Shown here piece after piece: positions 1 through 12,154 of a DNA stretch of 64,000 nt. The position numbers were made by a program, and so were the translations under genes. The notes under the pieces were generated by a model. It saw nothing but the letters and a program-made list of their open reading frames with translations, was not told the origin of the DNA and did no database searches. Location of the stretch: positions 18,224,553 through 18,288,552 of the forward strand of contig NC_066833.1 of the NCBI RefSeq assembly GCF_001640805.2, given 5' to 3'. This stretch comes from Lates calcarifer. Taxonomy: Eukaryota > Chordata > Actinopteri > Centropomidae. The stretch's first letter is position 1; every line of letters starts with the position of its first letter.

Positions 1-937
1 AGAAGTTTATTAGTTAAAGGTAAATTACTGTCTTTGAGGGTATTCTAACTTTTAAGAAAAAGGGGAATAACACCTTTAATATCTAATTTCCTCTCAGATG
101 TGCAGCCTCACTTCCAAGGACATACTTAGTTCTTCACAGTGTCACTATGTTGGAATTTGTCTTTTATTTGTCACATATAGCTGGACAAAGAAACATAATT
201 ACAGCAGTTACAATCTCAGAACTTTCCATTTGAAATAATTTAATTTGTGCATGCAGGCTTTGCTCAGAGAAGCAAATGTCCATTTATTGTTAATGGTTGG
301 ATTATGCAGATTTACCACCTTCTTCATTCACTGAAATTGTTTGGTTTTAGAAGCTCTGAAACTTAAATCCTATTGATACTGAAGGGCCAGTTTCACAGTC
401 AACATAACAGATGCTGGTGGAGGAAACCAAACCCACAACTTATGTATCAGGGAGGCATGGAAGCATGCCCAAAATGCACAGCTGACATAGGCAATTTGCT
501 GGTGTGCCAAGTGATGACAACAATGCAAAGTAAACAGATGGATGTTGTTTTACTTTAAATTCAAGACTTCTCTGATACTGTAAATCTAGGCCCACTCTTA
601 TTGATAATGACATTCATACAGCCCACAGAGGCACTTAAGGAGGAGATTAAGGAGGAGTTAGGAATGCTGAGAGTGGTACTAGTTAAAATATAAATAAAAT
701 AAGTTTGGCTGTATTCAGATGTAGAAAAGATGGATAGTGTGGATGCTGAGTGCCTGTGGAAGCTGTGTCTGCATCAGTGGCTGTGTGAAGCACAGCGTTA
801 AATCATACTGTGTGAAAGCAGTCACAGCTGATCCTGGTCCTGTTGTGACAGTGGCGTGGTCTTTTGTAGAGAGACCATCCGCAGTAAATCTGCTCCACTC
901 CCCTTGCACAATGGGACGCTTCCATTTATGGCTGCTT

Positions 938-957
938 GGGGGGGGGGGGGGGGGGGG
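938..957 (+). repeat. G20 homopolymer
   Basis: Twenty consecutive G residues directly seen. The length should be treated as uncertain in any assembly. Confidence 0.95.
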
Positions 958-2058
958 TGCCGCTGAATCAACAATGAAGGGAGCGGGACCTCGCAGACCT
1001 CTCTGAATTCTTTCTCAGGCAGGCCACGCAGATGACACAGGGAATTCTGGGGATTCCTTCATTAGGCCTGCAAAGTGGTAAATCATCATTGTGTTCAGTA
1101 TTTTCACATCAGGCAACAAGCAGATTTTGAATTATTTCAGTTTTTAATGTTTTTTCATAAGCCCAAGATGCTTTAGAGCTTTTTCCTTTTCTGACAACAA
1201 TGCAATGCTCTGATTGAAAAACTTTTTTTTTAAGTTTAAATGGCTTTCAGCAATTAACAGATCAATTCTGCTTTGCCTTTCTCTGTCTGAGTATGTCAAA
1301 GATTGTTGTTTAAAAAGTGCTTTATCAGTGGACTGAAGCTAACTCAAGCATAACAGTGATCTTTAACACAGATTGTCCCATTGTGGAGCATCAAACATTA
1401 ACCTTACATCTGTTAGGAGCTCCAAGCTGAAAACTTCCTTCCAATTGTTATTGTCTACCAGCTCTCGTCATTAAAGCCTTTGTTGTTAAAAATAACTCCT
1501 CGTCAGGGGAAAAGCCGCCATGACTAATTCTTAGGAAACACATGCTCAATCATGAACACACCACTGAAGGTTTCCAACTTGAACTCCACTCGCGTCCACA
1601 GCCGTGCAGGACGGGCTCAACCTTTCAAACCGAGAGGTCAAGAAACAGTTGGTAGATCATTTCCATGTTTGCAAGAAGCACATGAGGTGAATGTGTATGT
1701 AAGTTTTTATTCACAGACTCTCTCTCGAGCTTAAAAACATTTGGAAACGATGGCACAACAAATAAACCACCAACTGTTGCTTTGGTTTGTTCAAAAGCGT
1801 TTCATGGAGGTGTTTAAACTTTTAAGCCAAAGCTGAAAAACCTTCTTAATGTGATTTGACCTAAAAGGGTGAGTTACCAAGGTGATGAATGCTCCAATAG
1901 ACACAGCAGGAGATCAGTGAAGAGAATCCACCAACAGCTAAATCACTCTACTGAGCCAGAAACCTGCTGGCATTAAACACAACAGGACCATTACTGCGCC
2001 TGTTGACCCTGAGGCACAGTATATAATAAAAAAAACATTGTAGATCCATTTTACCAAA

Positions 2059-2466
2059 CCAAGTAAAAATGTATATTTGCGTATACTTTCCAAAAGTATA
2101 TTTTAGTATACTGTATATGTATTCAAAATTAGTATATCTGCACTGTGTTTTATTTAAGACTAATGTATAATAACATTGTATTTTTTATGGTATTTTTACA
2201 TACTTCCTCTTACCAGAATAGTACACTGTCAAAGTTTCTATGTAAAATTCATACAGTATACTAAAAATACACTTTTAAGAGGTAGTTCTTAAACTAAGTA
2301 AGACATTATCAAGCTTAAAGTACAATTTGACAGCTATTTACATTTAATGCTCTTTAATCAGCAGGTAGGTGTATTTCCAATTTTGAAAATAATCTTAATC
2401 AACCATTTCACACACTTTATGTGCTGCTCATATGAAGTACAGGTAAGTGTACTTCTTTTTACTTGG
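2059..2466. mobile_element. Candidate MITE with short terminal inverted repeats
   Basis: The left end CCAAGTAAAAA (2059-2069) is the exact reverse complement of the right end TTTTTACTTGG (2456-2466). Internal inverted copies also occur: TTTTAGTATACTGTAT near 2101 against ATACAGTATACTAAAA near 2251. The element is about 410 bp, AT-rich and non-coding. No clear target-site duplication was found, so the superfamily is unassigned. Confidence 0.45.
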
Positions 2467-4699
2467 GTACTTTTATTAAAAGCAGAAAGCTACATTTTGG
2501 GGGGTTTTGTATGATGCCAGGTTCCCTTGCTCTCACAAAACAAAATATCTCAAAATATGTCAATATCCTTGGTGAAATATGGGACACTGAGACTCAGTCA
2601 GAGTCAGGGCAATAGCTTTGTGAATCTGTGGTATCTACTAATCAGGACCAACTGAACTCCTTCCATCTGGCCACAGAACAACACAACAAGAGTAAACAAG
2701 ACTTTCATACTGAAAACCAAGAGCTGCAGAACAATATTTGCATTAAATCCCTGTAGGATGTGAATGTGTAGCGTACACACACCCAGTTTAAATACACTGT
2801 GAGTGTTCACAGAGTGCTATGTTGATTGCGCCCTGACCTCTATTAACGTTTCTTAAAGCTCCCCTCGTAATGATCTCAGCATTTCTCAGCATTTCTGCAA
2901 CAACAAAACAAGATAACAGGTACTAAAGATCAATAACTCCTCCAAATGTCAGGGCTGTTAGTTTTCACAGTGACTTCCTGTTTTGTGCGCTTTGATTTCT
3001 GAAGACAAAATGTCAATATCACTGACTGGTGTGCAATTTTATGAACATGTTTTCTCCTCACAAGCTCTATAAGAGCAGAGGTGTGTAAGCAAGACACACA
3101 AATTAACATCTTGTTTAGATTCTTACAAAAGAAGAAAGAGAAAATATGTGTTGAAGCCTCTCAACTATTACACATGGAAAACTTCAATACATGAGGGATT
3201 GCACAGAGCAAGTTACAAGCATGTTGCATGTGTGATCAAAACCAAACTGATAATATGTCATTGTCATTTTACATAATAATGTAAAATAATGTGGCCTCTA
3301 GCATTCACTAAATATTAAATAATGGATGGGTGAGGGATTTCAATAAGGATTAGACTAAATTATTGATAACAGAGCAAAACACAAGGAAGAATGCTTCTGT
3401 TATCTTTAGGGCATCGAAGATTTGTCCGATTTTTTTTCACAGCAAAGAAAGACAGACAAGATGATAGGAACTGGGAGGAAAGATACTGAACACATATACA
3501 TAGTTAGAGCCATGTCAGAAGGTCCTGTATGACTATATAAATGGTTTGGAAGCAAGATAGAAGCTGCTTACACCCGTGTCCTGTCATTTGGCATCATTTC
3601 CATGTCAATGAACACTGGGACACTACAATACCAGCTGCTCCGTAACTGTGAAAGAGGGGAAAACATTAATATTAAACATTAAAATTATGATCGACTAACT
3701 GGACACGAACAGAAATCTGTTTCTAAGACTGGAAGAAAAGGTGTGATAGGATCTATATTGTCCAGTTGTGATGGATGCTTTGGCACATCCTGATGTTGAT
3801 TGTGGACTCTGAGATTTTTGGAACTACGTTGTGAAATCCTCCCTGATGACGATCTAAAAATATGATGACTTGTGCATTCTCCACAGGAACCTCCTTCTCC
3901 TTTCAGTCGACTCTGAAACTATTTACATTTTCCTTGTGTACTATCTGAACATTTTAAACTCGAGCTCTCTGAACTGGGAGGACATTTGCACAAAAAGTTC
4001 TAAAAATAAAAGATTTTTGTTTGGGGGTTTTTTTGTTTTTTTTTGTTTTACCCAGAAAACTGCTAAAACACATTCCTTTCACACTGTCAAAATCCACCAG
4101 CCGTCAAACAAACCGCATCAAACAAACCTCTGATGAAAAGATTCCTGATTAGAGAAGATAATTGCTCGCATGACTTCCATTGTTTACTTCTACGTGACTC
4201 TGACTGGAGAATTTCTGCTCGTTCTGGTTGTAATGCAGGGTGATCTGAATGCAGAGACAATGCTCCACTAATGAGCAGTGATGTACAGCCCCATTGGCCC
4301 ACGGTAGAAGAGGGTTACTTGCTTTTCAGGGGAAAACTATGGGCAGACGGAAGAGCCCCCCTGTACTGGATCTAGGGGTCGTGCCACAGAGAAAACTCAT
4401 CACTCCCTCACTGACAAAATGTGCAAAATACAATAATTTACAACTTGTGGAACATGAAATAGATTAAACTGAATGATAAGAAGAGAAACTATCAAGTTGT
4501 ATTATGGAAATTGTAAGATCCAACTTTGTGGTGTGTGAACTTTACTAGGTAGAGAAGCTGAGCATATCTCAGCTGCTGCTGTATTGACTTCGAAAACAAT
4601 TTCTAAAACTGTCTCTTGGGAGTACAATACTAAATAACTAAAGTGAGATTTCATCAACTTGTTCATTTATCAGCTTGAAAGGAGCAGTCAGAAGTCAGA

Positions 4700-5012
4700 G
4701 TGGCATAGTGGTTCAGTGGTTAACACTGTCACTTCGCAGCTCTGGGTTCAAATGCCAAGGGCTTTTCTTTGTGGAGTTCTCCAGGTACTCCGGCTTCCTC
4801 CCACAGTACAAAGACATGCAGGTTAACTGGTGACTCTAAATTGCCTGTAGGTGTGAATGTGAGTATGAATGGATATTTGTCTGGATATGTTGGCCCTGTG
4901 ATGGACTGGCAATCTGTACAGGGTGTACCCCGCCTCTCGCCCACCGTCAGCTGGGATTAGTTCCAGCCCCCCACAACTCTTAAGGATAAGCAGTACAGAT
5001 AATGGAGGATGG
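4700..5012 (+). mobile_element. tRNA-derived SINE-like interspersed repeat
   Basis: The head has a good pol III A box (TGGCATAGTGG, near 4702) and B box (GGTTCAAATGC, near 4745). The body includes TCCGGCTTCCTCCCACAGT, AAAGACATGCAGGTTAACTG, CCTGTGATGGACTGGC and CAGCTGGGATTAGTTCCAGC. It ends in GGATAAGCAGTACAGATAATG, followed by GGA-rich sequence. From recall this text is one of the commonest repeats in teleost genomes. Several open frames in it are spurious. Confidence 0.75.
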
Positions 5013-6249
5013 AGGAGCAAAGTCCCACTGCATTTATTTTGTGAGTTTTGTTAAATCAAAAGATTTTTTTGTATGAATCCCCCATCTTTTTAACAAGCCC
5101 TGGACTAACAACTTATCATCAAGATTTAAGAAATGTTACTCTTTAAAATGGGATTTTTACTTTCAGCAGTCAAGGACTTTTGCATTCGCTTGCTGAGTTG
5201 GACAATATAATAGTATAATATAAAAAGTACAACATCCCCTTAACACATGGTCTACTATTTGTTGGAGCTTTGGAAAAAGTATAATCTTATCCAGGGTGTT
5301 GATTTAAGACAATATACCAGCAAATTCAAACCACCAGACTGACACAGGTTAGTGTGATCTGAGTAAATCTATGCCAGCTGTTTAATAAAAGGGACCATGC
5401 TGCCATCTTGTGGCGATGGACATAGGCAGCTCAACATCTCTGCCATCACATCAACTTCTGTACTCCAGAACAACCCATTACGACGAGGAAAGACCAACAC
5501 TTCAGACTTCAGGTAAAATTGCAGAGATAAAACACGCTCCTGTGAACATCTCACGTGCTGTCTGAAGGGAGTTGGTATCTATATCGGTTCATCTTCTCCT
5601 CTGTTGTGCACCAAATGTAGACAAAAGGACATAGAGAAGGGAAAAGGCTGTAAGTTGAATTTCCAACGCCTGGGGGCGCTGTAGCTCTCTCCTTCAGTAA
5701 CCTCACACAACCTCCAGCCTCATCCAGAGTTTGATTTTTGTATGAACACCTTATGATCCCCTTTGACCAGACTCCCTCCCCTTCTCTGTGCGGCTCTGCC
5801 TCGTTTTGCTAGTGTCAGATAGTTTTCTGAGTTTAGAGGCAGGATTGTAATCAAATGTACATCAAAGAGGCCTGTGGTTCAACCAAAGCTCGTATGGGAA
5901 AACTGATATAAATCTGCTTTACTGACAAGCGTAAAATTCTAATGAAGATGCCAAACCACTAAGCCACTTAAAACTACTTTGCTACACCAACGTAATGCTG
6001 CCTTTTCTGACGTGTAGTACATTTTATCCATATGTTAAAGTCACATTTTATCTTTTCTAGTAATATGGATGATTGTGCACAGGGATGAATTACTGGATGA
6101 AAATCAGACGTGTTGGGGCTGCGGGTTTGGTCACGGTACCTTTCTCTGAATCTTTTGAGATGCTTTGATAGAAAACTGTCCGCAGACAACCGGGACAGAC
6201 AGACCTGAACAAATAATGGAGGGTGGACGCGGTGGGGAGTAGTCAGTGG

Positions 6250-6516
6250 TGCAGCCCTTACCCATTGGTTGCCTCAGACACAGTAGCTCTCTCCCTCTCA
6301 CTCTCTCATAAATGCGCTCCCACCACCGACCGTAGCAGATAATCACAGGCCACTGTGAGCAGGACACACCACCACTGATTTTACACGGGGATGCGTTTTG
6401 ATTCACGAAAAAGGGGTCATCAGTCCATGATTTGAGTCGTGTTTTACAGCTTGCGGTTTCGCAATTTTGCGATTTTTGCGCATAGGTTAGGAGACTGCTC
6501 CGCTCCAACTCCGAAG
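6250..6516 (+). promoter_or_regulatory. Candidate dlx2 core promoter and 5' UTR
   Basis: A reverse CCAAT box (ATTGG within CCCATTGGTTG, near 6263) is followed about 45 bp later by a TATA-like CATAAATG at 6307-6314. That spacing fits positions near -80 and -30, placing a start site around 6335-6345 and a 5' UTR of roughly 175 nt. Motif spacing is what I see; promoter function is inferred. Confidence 0.4.
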
Positions 6517-7868
<1,352 letters not shown>

Positions 7869-8700
7869 AAATAAAAATAATAAAAAAAAGAAAATAAAAA
7901 CATCGGGTTTAAATCGGACAATACTGGTGAAAAAAAAGAAAAATGCCAATACCCTCATTTTACAGACCTCGTGTGAGCGCCATGCGAACTTTACGCGCAA
8001 GCATTTTAGGAGAAATTAATGGAGCCAGACAGGTTCATGGACCTTGCCAGTTTTCGCGCTGGCAAATGGTAGACACAGATTTCTACAGTTATTTTTGTAT
8101 TTATTTATTTTCTTTATGTCGAGGGATGAATGAACCACTATTACCCAAAGCAATCACAGCCTGGGCGAAAGCCCACTTTTACGCGGACGTCACTTTTTTG
8201 CCATTCCTGCAAAATAAAAAAACATTAATCGCAGGACAACCTGTCACAAATGTAGCACAAGTTAACTGTATCGTGCCTTTTTCAATATGACCTCATTTTG
8301 TTGTGCGATAAAAAAAAAAAAACAGCTTACCTTAATCCATTCCTCATGTCATTTGTTCGATTTTTCTATTGGGGGGTAAGTCCACGTTTGTAAATATTTT
8401 ACCACAGCTTTTTGACAGCCCATGACGCTTTGACCTTTTTTTTAGGCTATTGGTGCAAATCCATTAACCACCGTAAGCTACTGATTGTCCTACCCTCTGG
8501 TTTACTTGTATCACACTTAATTGTATTTTGTCTTATTTATTTTAGCAGTGTTCCATATACGGCCAGACGTTATTTAAATAAAAATGTTTTCTGTGCATAT
8601 ATGCATCCATTTTTTCTTTCCAAAAATATTTCCCCTTTTCCCTTTCCTAACAACATTGTGTGACTGAGGAGAATTTGTGTTGTCTTTTTCCTTCTAATAA
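7869..8700 (+). other. Probable dlx2 3' UTR
   Basis: AT-rich sequence directly after the dlx2 stop. Canonical poly(A) signals AATAAA occur at 8213-8218 and 8577-8582, both plausible cleavage points. The true end cannot be fixed from sequence alone. Confidence 0.4.
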
Positions 8701-9775
8701 GAATATATACATGCTTAGGACTATTTTTTAAAATCTTATTTTATTTTTATTTTAGACTCTTATTTTGCTTGTTTATTTTTTTTAAGTATACATTTAATGC
8801 TTGTTGAATGCTGCATGATTTTCACAAGTCAAATGGCTTCATTTCAGTTTAATATTTATTTAATTTAACCAGTTATGGGAAACTCGATCTATTAAATGGC
8901 TCTAGACTGCCACAAACATGTTACAGTGACTTAGTTAAACTACATTCACTTGTATTTTGGTGGGGAATATAAATGCACACCTGTAAGAAAAATTAATAGC
9001 CTAGCATATTAGGCTAACCGCTAGTTGTGTTGCTTAGCAACCACCGGAACTAGCTGTAGGCTGTTAGCTAAGTTAGTCAGGACGGTTGAACTTTAAGCTA
9101 GGCGGACGTTTACTTGAAAGGTTACACTGATTAAAGGCTATTTCTTAAGTAATAATATGTTGTTTGTAATTACACGAGCGTGTTAGGGTGCTATCACAAG
9201 CGTGGACAAGCGTAAGATAATTCCTCAACTGTCTCGAGTTACATTTATTTTACCCGGTTCCGTCAGCAGATGATTAGCCGAGCCGGGGCTCATGCAGGCA
9301 GGCAGAGGCAGCAACAGAGGCCCGGGGCGGAGGCTGAGCTGAGGGAGCAGGGGGGGCGGCAACACAACAACACGCCTTGGCATGCGAGAGGGAAAGATGA
9401 GGGTGGGTATGAATGAGCACAGGATCCTCAGACTCTCTGGAGTCACAGAGCTGCTTTCCAGACGTTTTATGAAGTCAGCCTAACAAGAGAAAAAGGAGAG
9501 AGGAACTTGGGCCAAGACAGCCCGGGGATACAACATCATGGAAACATTTCTCACGTCTCACAAGTCGAGTCTCTGATCTCTGAAGACGAGCAGATTGACC
9601 TACATTACTATTTATGTGACTCATGTAGGGCCTGTAGGCTACATGGAAAACACAGGCACACGTCCAAGACCTAAATTTATTGCAGCAAGAAAAACCTACT
9701 TTATTTTATTTTTATTTCAGCTATTTTATTAGAGCTACTTTGACTCCAATTAGATAGATAGATAGATAGATAGAG

Positions 9776-9822
<47 letters not shown>

Positions 9823-10439
9823 TGGGGGTCTTATTATTATTACACAATGCCAATCACTTAGTTCTCACTCATGATCATAACTGTCTATCCCACACGCTTC
9901 CCTTCAAACGACCACGGGCCATAAAGTGGGATCGTTTCCTTGTACATAATTAGGACTGTAGGCTGTCAGCGGTTGCTATATCTCCATGATGGAGCCTCCT
10001 CTCCTGGGGCTGACAGGATCAGATCCTCGGCAGGCAGCAGGTCTATGCTGTGCACCAACACAACACACGACTTAGACATGCATTTGAGTGGACCTCTGTA
10101 GATTTAAATTGCGTGTACTAGTATAAATGCATACATGCATGCATCACGGCAGGCCTGTACGACCACTGCACCATGCACTGAAATGCCACAACATTAGCTG
10201 TTTTTCTTGTAACAATACTCCAGCTGTGAACTACTCAGTACAGATTTCTAAATAATACATCAGTAAATTATTTGTAGAAAATGTATTATATATGATTTCT
10301 AAATGTTTTTGTTGCTCCTTGTAACTCCATTCGTGGATTAGAGCTCCTGTGGTTTATACTTTTGCATTTCTCTAGGCAACTTGTAAATGCCATACCCTCC
10401 TAATTTATACCCTGATCTGTAATTTCATCCACATTTGCT
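8701..10439. other. Distal part of the dlx2-dlx1 intergenic region, no gene seen
   Basis: Non-coding. A GC-richer stretch at 9230-9400 contains purine-rich GGCAGG/GAGG repeats, and a GATA microsatellite lies at 9751-9822. I see no protein-coding signal. Confidence 0.5.
9751..9822 (+). repeat. (TAGA)n / (GATA)n microsatellite
   Basis: About 72 bp of tandem tetranucleotide with one interruption (AGAGTAGAT) near 9772. Seen directly. Confidence 0.95.
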
Positions 10440-10990
10440 CTGGTTTGAGCATTCTGGCTTTCAAATCTGAAAGCCTGCAATTACTATATAATTCTTCGCA
10501 ATTTTAGATGTCCTAATATGGGGTGTAATTTTTTACACAAGACAATTTCCCGCTATTTCAAGCATCAACATTGTCAAAGTTGTATGTACATAATAAATGG
10601 GAATATCAATGCATAGTTTTTAGCCTAACATCTTGACTCAACGATAATTATATCCGTGTGGAGCCTACGCAGAATTAGCCTGAATTGCATGGTAACTGCT
10701 GCTTTAAATTTTAAAAAATTACTCATAATTTCCCCCAAAGATTACCAAGATCTCGAGTGCACAATGTCATCAGCGTAATGAGGAGTAAACATTTATGCTA
10801 ATAATCTACATTTTTTTTTCCATCGGCTATAAAGAGGGGAAATAAAGCAGGCATTTTCAGTCATATTCTGAACTCTGCTGCTATAGCTTAGACCAACACA
10901 TGGGACACATTTTGTGGGATTTAAGCGCTCATCGTGTGTCTTGTGCTGCAGGATGCTGCTGCTCATCTGCCTCCACGCTGATTTCTGGAA
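10440..10990. promoter_or_regulatory. Candidate dlx1/dlx2 intergenic enhancer block A
   Basis: A low-repeat, complex AT-rich block with many homeodomain-type cores: TAATTA at 10645-10650, plus CAATTACTATATAATT, AATTACTCATAATTT and GCTAATAATC. It sits midway between the two convergent dlx genes, where vertebrates carry the shared I12a/I12b enhancers bound by Dlx proteins. Conservation was not computed, so identity with I12a or I12b is inference from position and motif density. Confidence 0.45.
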
Positions 10991-11339
10991 CTCCTCAGAG
11001 GGAGCCTGCCTCTTCAGTACCAAGCTGAAAGGTGTGTATTAAATGCTTATTTCTTACATTTTAATTGGAAGTAACGTGACGACTGAATGCATTTGAGATC
11101 ATTAAAAACAGGAAACAGATTTTGATTCTCGTCACAGACATATCATCAATTTCTCTCCTCGACATAACATTTATTTATTTTTATTCTTATACAAATCGGT
11201 GAATGTTGCTGATTCTTTGATCTAAAACTATTTCAAAGACTAGCTCCTTAATAGTGAAATCTTTGCCACATTTTTATCCTGTAGCTTCAGTATAAAATAA
11301 GTCTGCAGTGTATCTAACATGAAACCGAGGAGCTTCTTT

Positions 11340-11579
11340 TGTGGGGAAAGAAAGTGCTATAGCTTAGAAAGCTGAGGAAATGTGAGGCAGGGGGAGACAC
11401 ACAAGTTGTTCTTCAATTTGGTCGCTGCTTTCATTACTCTTGCATTGTGCTTTGCTAATTTTGAAGCCTCTCGTCATTGACAACTCCGTGATGTACACCT
11501 GCAAGCAATTTGCCAGCCTTATACATAAGCTAAGTCTAAGGGAACAGTGACGAAATGGCAGCTCACCTATTTCGCTATT

Positions 11580-11624
<45 letters not shown>

Positions 11625-11880
11625 CCCCCCTTCTCTCTCTCTCTATGGCAGTAGCAAATTTCTTTCAGAGCACTATGTCTTTTGTCAACGCAGAAAGATC
11701 CTCCGTGCGAAAAAAATTGCTCATAATTACCTCAGAGATAGGAAACTGCATTAGAATAAATAAGGGCGAAATTACTGTAATTATGCTGGGTTTGATGGGC
11801 TCAGCTCGTATAATCAAGAGGAGAATACAGCGAAATAACACTGACCCTCTTGGATGTGCAGCTGCGCCTTTCTAGGGGCT
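11340..11880. promoter_or_regulatory. Candidate dlx1/dlx2 intergenic enhancer block B
   Basis: Two TAATTA cores (11724-11729 and 11778-11783). The second overlaps AATTAC-T-GTAATT (11770-11782), a perfect 6-bp inverted repeat with a one-base spacer, suited to paired homeodomain binding. The block is interrupted by a (TC)n tract. Text such as GCATTAGAATAAATAAGGGC and TTATGCTGGGTTTGATGGGC is complex and repeat-free, typical of conserved enhancers. It is the best I12b-like candidate in the window; this is inferred, not tested. Confidence 0.5.
11582..11644 (+). repeat. (TC)n microsatellite with C-run
   Basis: About 63 bp of CT dinucleotides broken by a C7 run near 11624. It lies inside candidate enhancer block B. 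Confidence 0.95.
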
Positions 11881-12120
11881 AGGTAGGCAGATTTATGTTC
11901 GCTACAGCAACAACAGCACAATTCATATTCTTTCTTAATGGTATCGAAATATACTTAGGCCTCCTCTAGATGTAAGCTTGTTCACAAAGGACCGTATATG
12001 TTCTGCTTTTTGTGTGCGAATAACAATGGAGAGTGCATGGTTGAAGCAGAGGACAGACATTATGGATAAACTAGACCAAGACATTTTTGGTATATAGTTC
12101 AAATATAGTATATAGTACTA

Positions 12121-12154
12121 TAATAATAATAATAATAATGATAATAATAATATG
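12121..12154 (+). repeat. (AAT)n microsatellite
   Basis: Imperfect AAT trinucleotide tract with one GAT interruption. Confidence 0.85.

Larger units (their letters stand above)
1..6249. other. 5' flanking DNA of dlx2, no gene seen
   Basis: AT-rich non-coding sequence. It contains a 20-G run (938-957), a MITE candidate (2059-2466) and a SINE (about 4700-5010). All open frames are short and show no recognisable protein similarity. The proximal 5.9-6.2 kb is probably regulatory because it adjoins the dlx2 promoter, but no specific element could be assigned. Confidence 0.6.

Noticed and set aside
4729..5020. Three open frames of 63-71 codons
   Set aside because: They lie inside the SINE-like repeat and are non-coding.
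6439..6516. Upstream in-frame ATG that would extend dlx2 by 26 residues
   Set aside because: The DLX2 family N-terminus starts exactly at MTGVFE (6517), so the extension is 5' UTR read-through.
9751..9822. Regularly spaced repeats considered as a CRISPR-like array
   Set aside because: It is a simple tetranucleotide microsatellite in a vertebrate genome; there are no spacers and no cas genes.
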